Shown piece by piece: positions 7,236 through 12,983 of a DNA stretch of 14,181 nt. How positions within the stretch are numbered: the stretch's first letter is position 1; every line of letters begins with the position of its first letter. A model generated the notes under the pieces. The model saw only the letters and a list, made by a program, of their open reading frames with translations. It searched no databases and was not told the DNA's origin. Both the position numbers and the translations under genes were made by a program. This stretch comes from CAMTWJ01 sp964643605 (lineage in GTDB: Bacteria; Patescibacteriota; Saccharimonadia; Saccharimonadales; 2-12-FULL-41-12), in the NCBI GenBank assembly GCA_964643605.1, contig CAZXTF010000018.1, positions 1-14,181 on the forward strand, written 5' to 3'.

Positions 7236-7517
7236 ATGGCTACACATCAAAAGAAAATTGAAGATACTATGGACGAGTATCTTGTTAAGAAGGCACCCTT
7301 CCAGATTCCTAAAAATGGACAGAAGGCAATTGTAGAGTGGCTGCCGTGGATTTCGCTGGTTATCGGTATCTTTTCTCTACTTGCTGCACTCAGTCTATGG
7401 CGATCCGCTCATCGAGTAAATGAATATATTAATGCTACCAACGACTTCCTTCGGGCATACGGTGGTAGTACTGCTACTACCCCAGAGCTGGGGTATTCTT
7501 TTATATTGCCCTCGTAG
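7236..7517 (+). CDS. Small membrane protein, N-terminal fragment of a frameshifted gene
   Basis: This frame encodes 93 residues. It has a charged N-terminus (IEDTMDEYLVKKAPF), one hydrophobic helix (about 35-55, WLPWISLVIGIFSLLAAL) and a linker ending in GGSTATTPELG. The last seven residues before TAG are unlike a natural ending. Re-reading one base back at the GGGG run (7490-7493) continues directly into the next frame as VFFYIALVVIVVQGALALY, a clean membrane helix. The restored product would be 181 residues with four membrane helices. AAGGAG five bases before ATG 7236 gives a strong start. I do not recognise a named function; I have a vague memory of similar four-helix proteins in Saccharibacteria. 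The break could be a missing G in the assembly, a real mutation or, less likely, programmed frameshifting. Confidence 0.75.
   Translation: MATHQKKIEDTMDEYLVKKAPFQIPKNGQKAIVEWLPWISLVIGIFSLLAALSLWRSAHRVNEYINATNDFLRAYGGSTATTPELGYSFILPS
7464..7493 (+). repeat. Two overlapping perfect hairpins at the frameshift site
   Basis: GGTAGTA, loop CTGC, TACTACC (7464-7481) forms a perfect 7-bp stem. CCCCAG, AG, CTGGGG (7480-7493) forms a second stem that shares C7480 and C7481 with the first, so the two cannot both form completely. The second stem ends in the GGGG run where the reading frame breaks and is followed by a T-rich stretch (TATTCTTTT), resembling an intrinsic terminator inside the gene. Confidence 0.6.
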
Positions 7518-7780
7518 TGATAGTTGTGCAGGGTGCATTAGCTCTATACGCTTTTCCTGGTTTGAGAGCTCGTAGTAAGGCTACTGGTTGGAGCATTTTA
7601 CTATTGAGTAGTATTTTGAACTTTTTCTATGGCATATTCGTGGCGTTCACAGACTACGGGTCGTTCGGAGATATTATTGGAGCAACTCTTGGCACGCTCG
7701 TTGCGCTTTATATCTTGGCGCAAATTCGTGGCCACTATGGGGCAGCTAAAAAGGCTACCAAAACATCTAAAAAAGCCTAA
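7517..7780 (+). CDS. Small membrane protein, C-terminal fragment of the same frameshifted gene
   Basis: An independent start at GTG 7517 is not credible: no ribosome site precedes it, and the same frame is open further upstream, encoding the first half of the membrane helix that GTG would cut. The true coding part of this frame begins at about 7493. It holds the second helix (FFYIALVVIVVQGALALYAF), a basic loop (PGLRARSK), a third helix (GWSILLLSSILNFFYGIFV), a fourth (IIGATLGTLVALYILAQI) and a lysine-rich tail (KKATKTSKKA). The layout suggests a four-helix integral membrane protein. Codon use and composition match the upstream fragment, which argues for one gene. Its stop codon shares bases with the stop of the convergent trehalase gene (CTAA, 7777-7780). 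Function unknown. Confidence 0.7.
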   Translation: MIVVQGALALYAFPGLRARSKATGWSILLLSSILNFFYGIFVAFTDYGSFGDIIGATLGTLVALYILAQIRGHYGAAKKATKTSKKA

Positions 7781-9105
7781 GGCACTAAAACAATTTTCTT
7801 GTTGAGTAGTTTTTTGACCTTACGAATAATTCGTTTGGCCGGTGACGGTTTGGCATTAAGGTCTTCTTGCCATTGTCTGCCTGCGCCAGTGTAGCGAATA
7901 GCAAAATCTGTATATACAGCGTTACTCCACCCAAAGCCAATCTGAGGAGGATATAACCCTGCTTCTGGTGTCTCGCTTGGGTTAATAACGTTGTAGGCTT
8001 CCCTAAAAATACCATGCCGTTCAAAGTAGTTGGTGTTTGTACTGATCCATTGTTTGGCAATGTCTTCTGCTAGGTCATGATACCCGTATCGCTCTAGCCC
8101 TTGTACGACAATCCAGTGCAAGGGCGCCCAGCCATTAGGATAAGCCCATTGGTGGTGGAATTTCTCGGCAGTGCGAGTAGAGCGGACAGTCGTAGATAAG
8201 CCACCCTCGCACATAAATTTTTTAAGATGACTAACAAGCTCGGCAGCTTGTTTATCTGTAGCTAAGCCTGCCCATAGTGGATAGTAGGCGGCTAAAGACC
8301 ACACCCCAGAGTGCTTATTGGTGGTGTAGTTATAATCAAAATAAAAGTTCTTTTTCTTATCCCATAAGTACTGGTTGATGGTATCGGCTCGCTCGCTCGC
8401 TTTGTTACGCCACGAGTCTGCACTGGCTTGGTCGCCAGACAACTCTGCTGCTTCTGCCAAGTCAGTTTCGTATTTATACAGCAGAGAGTTGAGGTCGATT
8501 GGTATGTATGATAAACAGTGGTCTTCAAATCGAGTAGTCATATCCCACCCGCTTTCTGCTTCTGCCAGCCCATCAATAAGGTTAATGTCGTAATAGCGGC
8601 TGAGGCCATGAAAAACGTTTCGCCAATTAGGCTGCTCGTTAGCAGTCCATACATTGACATACTCATACTCGGCAATAGTCATACTGTCTTGAAGCCAAGA
8701 TAGGTCATTCGTATGCTTGTATACATCCATAATATAGCTGGTTAATAGCGGCGGCTGAGATCGGCCGGTAAAGTAATAGCGATTACCGTTTGGAATGATA
8801 TCGAATCGTTTCGCCATATAGAGTAAGTTTTCGAGCATGCCACTAGCTAGCTCTTCTCTGTCTGTCTTAAGAAGTGCTTGGGCGATAAAAAAACTATCCC
8901 AGTAGTACATTTCGTCAAACATAAAGCCAGAGCCACTCTTGGCGCTCGGCACGACATACGAGTATGGTAGACCGATTAGGGTGCCTTTGTCGTCTGGCTG
9001 GTATCGCTCTAGGCTTTCCCATCGATTATCTATATACTCCAGCGCCTTTATTAGCGCTTCATCATGGAGTTTTGGATCGTAAAATTTTGTTTTAGTAGAT
9101 GTCAT
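7777..9105 (-). CDS. GH37 alpha,alpha-trehalase, cytoplasmic
   Basis: Trehalase hydrolyses trehalose to two glucose molecules by inversion. From ATG 9105 the protein has 442 residues. The GH37 landmarks appear in order: signature 1 region DEMYYWDSFF (64-73), PNGNRYY (105-111), RSQPP (115-119), the catalytic acid Asp188 in SGWD, DLNSLLY (204-210), signature 2 region QWAYPNGWAPLHW (319-331), the catalytic base Glu369 in FREAYNV, and GFGWSN (390-395). Signature 2 usually reads QWD, but here it is QWA (Ala321). The glycine-rich run before the EYP lid in E. coli TreA is replaced by TPEAGLYP. There is no signal peptide; the tail is basic (RIIRKVKKLLNKK). ATG 9105 is preferred over TTG 9144 because AGGTGAG lies four bases upstream and the TTG would sit inside the predicted promoter. 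Substrate could be a related disaccharide. The gene is monocistronic and converges on the split membrane gene. Confidence 0.88.
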   Translation of the reverse strand: MTSTKTKFYDPKLHDEALIKALEYIDNRWESLERYQPDDKGTLIGLPYSYVVPSAKSGSGFMFDEMYYWDSFFIAQALLKTDREELASGMLENLLYMAKRFDIIPNGNRYYFTGRSQPPLLTSYIMDVYKHTNDLSWLQDSMTIAEYEYVNVWTANEQPNWRNVFHGLSRYYDINLIDGLAEAESGWDMTTRFEDHCLSYIPIDLNSLLYKYETDLAEAAELSGDQASADSWRNKASERADTINQYLWDKKKNFYFDYNYTTNKHSGVWSLAAYYPLWAGLATDKQAAELVSHLKKFMCEGGLSTTVRSTRTAEKFHHQWAYPNGWAPLHWIVVQGLERYGYHDLAEDIAKQWISTNTNYFERHGIFREAYNVINPSETPEAGLYPPQIGFGWSNAVYTDFAIRYTGAGRQWQEDLNAKPSPAKRIIRKVKKLLNKKIVLVP

Positions 9106-9115
9106 TATCTCACCT

Positions 9116-9144
9116 ACTATAAGGATAAGCGGGGGGTGCTGCAA
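9116..9144 (-). promoter_or_regulatory. Candidate promoter of the trehalase gene
   Basis: On the minus strand TTGCAG (9144-9139) and TATAGT (9121-9116) are spaced by 17 bases. The -10 ends ten bases before ATG 9105, so the transcript would have a leader of only about three or four bases. The AGGTGAG between them would then lie partly outside the mRNA unless another start site exists. Confidence 0.45.
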
Positions 9145-9179
9145 TGTTTGTTTGGTGTATTATCTACAAAATGAGACAC

Positions 9180-9668
9180 CTAGCCCATGTGAGGCATGTC
9201 TTCTAGCTGCTCTTGTTCGAAGTGTTCCACAATTAAGCTAGCCTGCTCTACGCTGCTTTCTGAGGGGATAAGAGTATACGGTACACCTGTTTTGGAGTAC
9301 TCTTTTCGTAATTGAGCTGCTCGAGATAGTGCATCGAAAGAAGATGCCTCTCGCTCACTTTCAACAATATACACATGTCTCCACCGGTATTCCTTTAGAG
9401 ATTGTAGAGTAATCTTCTCGAAGTCGATATACTCCCCTCTTTTGTGGATATTTTGGTCAATCTCGGACCGATTAAAAAAGATTGGTACATCAGTGTTAAA
9501 TTCATAAGGGTCTAGCTTTTCTGCCCAATCTATCCAGTGGTTAGGATTTTCGTTAACTACTCGAAAACGTTTTTCTTCTAATACTTCAAGTACACCCTGG
9601 ACGTTTTCAGGCGATTCTCCAGTTACGATGTGCCAATTTGGATGGATAATATGGTTATGGCTTCCCAT
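9180..9668 (-). CDS. Unrecognised soluble 162-residue protein
   Basis: I do not recognise the family. From ATG 9668 the product begins MGSHNHIIHPNWHIVTG, rich in His and without a signal peptide or membrane helix. Alternating hydrophobic strands and charged helices suggest an alpha/beta fold: GVLEVLEEKRFRVVNE, a Trp/Asn-rich segment (NHWIDWAEKLDP), RWRHVYIVESEREASSFDAL (about 105-124) and VPYTLIPSE followed by a Glu-rich helix. The C-terminus (EQEQLEDMPHMG) is acidic. An in-frame TTG at 9686 would add six residues but lies in the -10 region, so ATG 9668 is favoured. No Shine-Dalgarno sequence precedes this ATG; instead a near-consensus promoter places the -10 six bases upstream, so the mRNA is probably leaderless. 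Neighbours are a trehalase gene 74 bases downstream and a membrane protein gene upstream, each with its own promoter, so context gives no function. Confidence 0.75.
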   Translation of the reverse strand: MGSHNHIIHPNWHIVTGESPENVQGVLEVLEEKRFRVVNENPNHWIDWAEKLDPYEFNTDVPIFFNRSEIDQNIHKRGEYIDFEKITLQSLKEYRWRHVYIVESEREASSFDALSRAAQLRKEYSKTGVPYTLIPSESSVEQASLIVEHFEQEQLEDMPHMG

Positions 9669-9674
9669 GTATAC

Positions 9675-9703
9675 ATAATACAACAAAAAAATACAAATGT
9701 CAA
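9675..9703 (-). promoter_or_regulatory. Near-consensus promoter, leaderless geometry
   Basis: On the minus strand a perfect TTGACA (9703-9698) and TATTAT (9680-9675, five of six) are separated by exactly 17 bases. The spacer is T-rich. Only GTATAC separates the -10 from ATG 9668, so the predicted transcription start is the A of the start codon. It is the best promoter in the window. Confidence 0.7.
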
Positions 9704-9713
9704 ACCATAAGAA

Positions 9714-10259
9714 CTATCTACTCTTGCTGGGGAGTATGGTGCTAACAAGTCCCGCTACAATGAGCAGGCAGGCAGAGTAAAATCCAATTTCACCATATAG
9801 CTCTATTTTGTAGCCCTCATTGAAGTTCAGTACAAAGTAGCTGATAGCGGCAGTAGTGTATGCAGCGATACATAAGAGTGCCGTAGCATACACGGCTGTT
9901 CGCTTGAGCAAAATAGCCGAAGCGATAATCGGTATGGCGTATAGGGCAACTACTCGGCTAGCCATACCCCGGGTATCGTAGATGATAAAAGATATGGCCG
10001 CAATATCGGCGAAGACGAGGCACGACAATAAAAGCTTGTCGTACGAGACAGATGTGCTTCTATTTTTTGCAAAGTACCATACAACAGCGGTAATAGCTAA
10101 GAGCACAGCTGCCCCTACCCAGCGCTTTAGTACAGTTTCAGGAGGAATTAGTTTAGAAGCATCGTAAATAATTATTTGAACAATCAGTGCAGCTACAAAA
10201 ATAAAATGAATTTTTGCAGTTCGGATTAGTCGTTCTCGGAGAGTGTTCTTTGTTGCCAT
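9714..10259 (-). CDS. Six-helix integral membrane protein, resembles a sensor membrane domain
   Basis: This 181-residue protein has about six hydrophobic helices at roughly 16-32, 47-64, 76-94, 102-118, 121-141 and 155-175, with a basic N-terminus (RERLIRTAK) and a short basic end (PSKSR). The order of FADIAAISFIIYDTRGMASRVVALYAIPIIAS and the following Ala/Leu-rich helix recalls the N-terminal membrane domain of some histidine kinases, where a phrase like YLTGGIxSP precedes the same helix. No kinase, PAS or GGDEF domain follows; the stop codon comes 11 residues after the last helix. It could be a free-standing sensor domain, a truncated receptor or an unrelated membrane protein. The start lacks a Shine-Dalgarno sequence, and a promoter -10 lies 11 bases upstream. 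It is divergent from the hydrolase gene across 71 bases. Confidence 0.75.
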   Translation of the reverse strand: MATKNTLRERLIRTAKIHFIFVAALIVQIIIYDASKLIPPETVLKRWVGAAVLLAITAVVWYFAKNRSTSVSYDKLLLSCLVFADIAAISFIIYDTRGMASRVVALYAIPIIASAILLKRTAVYATALLCIAAYTTAAISYFVLNFNEGYKIELYGEIGFYSACLLIVAGLVSTILPSKSR

Positions 10260-10270
10260 GTACTAGGAGT

Positions 10271-10300
10271 ATTCAAGCATAAGCGGATAATTCCTGTCAA
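10271..10300 (-). promoter_or_regulatory. Candidate promoter of the six-helix membrane protein gene
   Basis: On the minus strand a perfect TTGACA (10300-10295) is followed after 18 bases by TTGAAT (10276-10271, four of six). The -10 ends 11 bases before ATG 10259, implying a leader of about four bases. Its -35 overlaps the -35 of the divergent promoter. Confidence 0.4.
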
Positions 10301-10323
10301 TTTTGGGGCACCATGATTAAAAT
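10294..10323 (+). promoter_or_regulatory. Candidate promoter of the alpha/beta hydrolase gene, leaderless geometry
   Basis: CTGTCA (10294-10299) and TAAAAT (10318-10323, five of six) are spaced by 18 bases. The -10 ends seven bases before ATG 10331, so transcription would start at or next to the start codon. No Shine-Dalgarno sequence is present in this interval. Confidence 0.45.
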
Positions 10324-10330
10324 ATAAGAT

Positions 10331-11161
10331 ATGGCATCATTTCGATCGTTACAATATAGACTGCATCGGATACTTAGGTGGCCTTACAGGCTAGCTGTTT
10401 TTACGTATGGCTCACCGGAAAAGCCTCCTATTGTGCTTCTGCACGGCATAAATAATAGTAGTAAGAACTGGCTGCCCGTTATTTCGCAGCTGAAAAATAA
10501 TTTTTATATTGTTTCGATCGACCTACTTGGATTCGGTGACTCGCCAAAACCAGATGATATTGACTACACTCCCGAAGAGCACTTGCGTAGCCTAAAGTTT
10601 ACTATTAGAAATTTAGGTATCGAGCGGCCCTTTATCTTGGCTGGTCATTCGATGGGAGCAATTTTAGCTGTACATTATGCTGCAGCAGAATCAAAAGATA
10701 TTAAAGAGCTGGTGCTTTGTAGTTTTCCGTACTACCAAAATTCTGAGTTTAGTACGGGTAAATTGGCAGCAAAATGGGCGTTGGCGTCGGATAAGGCTTT
10801 GTACACTATTTACTCATGGTTACGGGCGCATCCTGGCACAACTATCAAAGGGGCAGCCTTTGCACGGCAAGTAAAGCGGGGCGAAGTTACGTTTGAGTTA
10901 ACACAAGACGAGTGGTTTCCATTTCATCAGAGTTTACTTTATACCATTGAGGCGCAAAATTTAACACCTCTCCTTTCACGGCTATCTATGCCAATACATA
11001 TTGTCTCGGGGCGTTTAGATCCACTACTCAATACGGTTAACATCAAACAGCTCGCAGTAACAAAGCCAAATGTCATTCTCCACACAACCTCGAGTGGTCA
11101 TGATCTTACGAAAACATTATCTGAAAAAATTGTAACGGTTGTTAACGGTCTTTTAAGCTAA
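10331..11161 (+). CDS. Alpha/beta-hydrolase fold enzyme
   Basis: A 276-residue hydrolase with the canonical fold. The oxyanion turn is LLHGI (36-40), a following strand reaches DLLGFGDSPKP (64-74), and the nucleophile elbow GHSMG carries Ser107. Asp230 lies in VSGRLDPLLN and His257 in SSGHDL, so the Ser-Asp-His triad is complete. A helical lid is expected between about 135 and 210. There is no signal peptide; the N-terminus is basic (YRLHRILRWPYR), which could favour membrane association. The family covers esterases, lipases, haloalkane dehalogenases, C-C bond hydrolases and proline iminopeptidases. An Asp nucleophile is absent, which excludes dehalogenase, but sequence alone does not fix the substrate. 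The gene has its own promoter, is divergent from the six-helix membrane protein, and its stop shares CTAA with the stop of cyoE. A link to the cyo genes is not supported. Confidence 0.9.
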   Translation: MASFRSLQYRLHRILRWPYRLAVFTYGSPEKPPIVLLHGINNSSKNWLPVISQLKNNFYIVSIDLLGFGDSPKPDDIDYTPEEHLRSLKFTIRNLGIERPFILAGHSMGAILAVHYAAAESKDIKELVLCSFPYYQNSEFSTGKLAAKWALASDKALYTIYSWLRAHPGTTIKGAAFARQVKRGEVTFELTQDEWFPFHQSLLYTIEAQNLTPLLSRLSMPIHIVSGRLDPLLNTVNIKQLAVTKPNVILHTTSSGHDLTKTLSEKIVTVVNGLLS

Positions 11162-12006
11162 AAAATCCAAGAATCTACAGATAGCATGGCCGACAAGGTT
11201 AGTAGTACCACCAAAGAACGGCCAAACACTACTCTGCCCCAGTCGGCGCTATTTTTTGCTTGTAGCCTAGTGGCTTGGTACCACCAAAGGCTAACCCCTA
11301 CCATGACGGCCAAAAATACATAACTTGCTGTTCCTAAAATTGTTAGAGTAGCCACAGAAAGTATGTACAGGAGTATCCAGCCTGCGATGTGTTGTTTTGT
11401 CCTGTGTTCTCCCTTTACAAGCGGCAACACCGGTATGCTAGCTCGTTTATAGTCAGCTTTTCTAAACAGTGCTATTGCGTAAAAATGCCCCATCTGCCAG
11501 CACACCATAATTAGAAACAGTATGAGGACATTTAGGTCGAGCTTATTTGTAGCTGCCAGGTACCCTGCCACCAGCGACATGCTGCCAGGTATCGTACCAA
11601 TGAGCGTGCCGTGATAGGTTTTTCTCTTCAAGTAAGTATAGATAAAAGAATACGAGATATATCCGATAATTCCGCAGAGTACAACGTATATATTTGTAAA
11701 AAGTACTAGGATTGTAAGCCCCAAAACAAACAAAAAGAAACCAAAGATAAGAGCGTGCAGTGGCTTGATCTTTTTTGTAACAAGTTCACGCTCTTTGGTG
11801 CGTGACATTTTTTTGTCGATATCTTGGTCTAAATAATTATTAACCGCACAACCTGACCCGATAATAAGGGCTGTTCCAAGGATAACTGCCATGAATGAGG
11901 TAGCGTCTATCGAGCCTTTTGCTCCAAAAAGAAAGCCTCCAACTACTGTTAAGAGGTTGCCATAAATAATCCCGGGTTTTGTGAGGTTATAGTAGGCTCG
12001 CAGCAT
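11158..12006 (-). CDS. cyoE: Heme O synthase (protoheme IX farnesyltransferase)
   Basis: CyoE is a UbiA-type integral membrane prenyltransferase that transfers a farnesyl group from farnesyl diphosphate to protoheme, making the heme O needed by the oxidase subunit I. The 282-residue protein starts with the typical YYNLTKPGI and has about eight or nine hydrophobic helices. The first Asp-rich motif is N56xxxD60xxxD64 (NNYLDQDID), followed by MSRTK. A conserved second loop, YTYLKRKTYHG...GTIPGSM (about 123-143), WQMGHF (170-175) and DYKRASIPVLP (185-195) complete the family pattern, with no key residue missing. Its ATG shares one base with the cyoD stop (TAATG), so it is translated with the oxidase operon as the last gene. 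The 3' end overlaps the convergent hydrolase by four bases. If the organism lacks heme synthesis, the protoheme must be imported. Confidence 0.95.
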   Translation of the reverse strand: MLRAYYNLTKPGIIYGNLLTVVGGFLFGAKGSIDATSFMAVILGTALIIGSGCAVNNYLDQDIDKKMSRTKERELVTKKIKPLHALIFGFFLFVLGLTILVLFTNIYVVLCGIIGYISYSFIYTYLKRKTYHGTLIGTIPGSMSLVAGYLAATNKLDLNVLILFLIMVCWQMGHFYAIALFRKADYKRASIPVLPLVKGEHRTKQHIAGWILLYILSVATLTILGTASYVFLAVMVGVSLWWYQATRLQAKNSADWGRVVFGRSLVVLLTLSAMLSVDSWIF

Positions 12007-12398
12007 TAGTGGTGGTCAGGCCCTATGCCCTCTTTTTCAATAATGTATTGCTCTGTCTGCTCACCAGTTACATGATTTCCGTGGTGGTAGTCTAGATTGT
12101 CCATTATCCAAAGAGTTCCGAATATTAATATAACGGCTACCATAATCATAGATAAGAACATCATCAGGTTCCATCGAGGTTTTGATTCTTTACCAAGGTG
12201 CAAAAAGAACACGACCTGTACGAGTAACTGTGCGATTGCCAGGCCAGCTAGTGTAGCTATCAAGATGCCGCTACTAAAGGTTGTGGATTCGGAGTTGATG
12301 TGTTGCCCTACCAAAGAAAAAGCGAGCAATGTAAGCACCACAGAAAGGATAAAGCCGTTAATGTAGGCCTTTAATGCAGGACGGGAAAGCTTACTCAT
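12006..12398 (-). CDS. cyoD: Cytochrome bo3 ubiquinol oxidase subunit IV
   Basis: Subunit IV is a small three-helix protein that assists assembly and stability of the bo3 oxidase. The 130-residue sequence has the family pattern: YINGFILSVVLT at the first helix, an IAQLLVQVVFFLHL second helix, SKPRWN, then a third helix ending in GTLWIMDNL. E. coli CyoD is 109 residues. Here the third helix is followed by an extra tail of more than 20 residues (about 104-130) with His at YHHGNH and PDHH and an acidic middle (EQTEQYIIEKEG). That tail is unusual and might bind metal or a partner, which is speculation. The gene starts directly after the cyoC stop (TAG ATG) with AAGGAG eight bases upstream, and its stop overlaps the cyoE start. 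Confidence 0.93.
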   Translation of the reverse strand: MSKLSRPALKAYINGFILSVVLTLLAFSLVGQHINSESTTFSSGILIATLAGLAIAQLLVQVVFFLHLGKESKPRWNLMMFLSMIMVAVILIFGTLWIMDNLDYHHGNHVTGEQTEQYIIEKEGIGPDHH

Positions 12399-12983
12399 CT
12401 ATAGAGCTCCTTTCAGGTAGACAATAGTAAATATAAAGATCCAGATAATATCTAGGAAGTGCCAGAACATTGAGAATAGACCAAATCGTTTTATGGTTGT
12501 CCTGGTAAAGCCACGAAACTTAAACTGAGCGAGCAAAACCAGAATCCATACTATACCTATGGCAATGTGTAGTCCGTGTGTACCGACAAGTGCAAAGAAG
12601 GAAGACAAGAAGGCACTTCGTTGCCAGTCGTTCCCTTCTTGGATAAGGTGATAAAACTCGGTAAGTTCCATACCCAAGAAGGCCAGGCCAAGTAAGGCTG
12701 TCAGGCCGAATAACATGTATACAAGACGAGTATTGCGTGCTCTAACTGCTAATAAGGCGACACCACATACGAAGCTACTGGTTAGCAGTATCAGTGTCTC
12801 AACTAGTACAAAAGGCAGGCTAAAGAGCTCTGCTCCCGAAGGGCCTCCATTTGTGCTTCTATATAGCACTGCGTAGGTTGCGAATAGTGTGGCAAACATC
12901 ACGCAGTCTGTCATCAGGTAGAGCCAGAAACCGATATTGGTTTTTGAGTCATCGTGTGCAGAAGTAGTAGGTACTTTGCTCAT
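12399..12983 (-). CDS. cyoC: Cytochrome bo3 ubiquinol oxidase subunit III
   Basis: Subunit III is a five-helix protein that packs against subunit I and stabilises the proton pump. The 194 residues begin with a soluble head, then GFWLYLMTDCVMFATLFATY (about 18-37), the first of five hydrophobic segments. Conserved landmarks follow: an ETLILLTSSF helix, the glutamate-containing GMELTEFYHL loop, GTHGLHIAIG and the terminal SMFWHFLDIIWIFIF. Length is close to that of E. coli CyoC (204). The ATG overlaps the cyoB TGA in an ATGA tetranucleotide and the stop abuts the cyoD ATG, so the three oxidase genes are translated as a tight unit. The HFLDIIWIF ending and the CyoD/CyoE neighbours mark it as bo3 rather than aa3 subunit III. 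Confidence 0.95.
   Translation of the reverse strand: MSKVPTTSAHDDSKTNIGFWLYLMTDCVMFATLFATYAVLYRSTNGGPSGAELFSLPFVLVETLILLTSSFVCGVALLAVRARNTRLVYMLFGLTALLGLAFLGMELTEFYHLIQEGNDWQRSAFLSSFFALVGTHGLHIAIGIVWILVLLAQFKFRGFTRTTIKRFGLFSMFWHFLDIIWIFIFTIVYLKGAL

Noticed and set aside
7480..7502. Intrinsic terminator (GC-rich stem followed by a T-rich stretch)
   Set aside because: It lies inside a coding region in the middle of a membrane protein gene and the T run is interrupted; kept only as part of the frameshift observation.
7517..7780. Independent gene starting at GTG 7517
   Set aside because: The same frame is open upstream and encodes the first half of a membrane helix, no ribosome site precedes GTG, and the upstream fragment lacks a natural end; one broken gene explains both.
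9103..9144. TTG 9144 as the trehalase start, adding 13 residues
   Set aside because: It falls in the predicted -35 and lacks a ribosome site, while ATG 9105 follows AGGTGAG and matches the expected N-terminus better.
9154..9180. Inverted repeat GGTGT...ACACC as a terminator
   Set aside because: Only five base pairs, a 17-base loop and no T tract on either strand.
10331..10510. Haloalkane dehalogenase for the alpha/beta hydrolase
   Set aside because: The nucleophile elbow is GHSMG with Ser rather than an Asp nucleophile.
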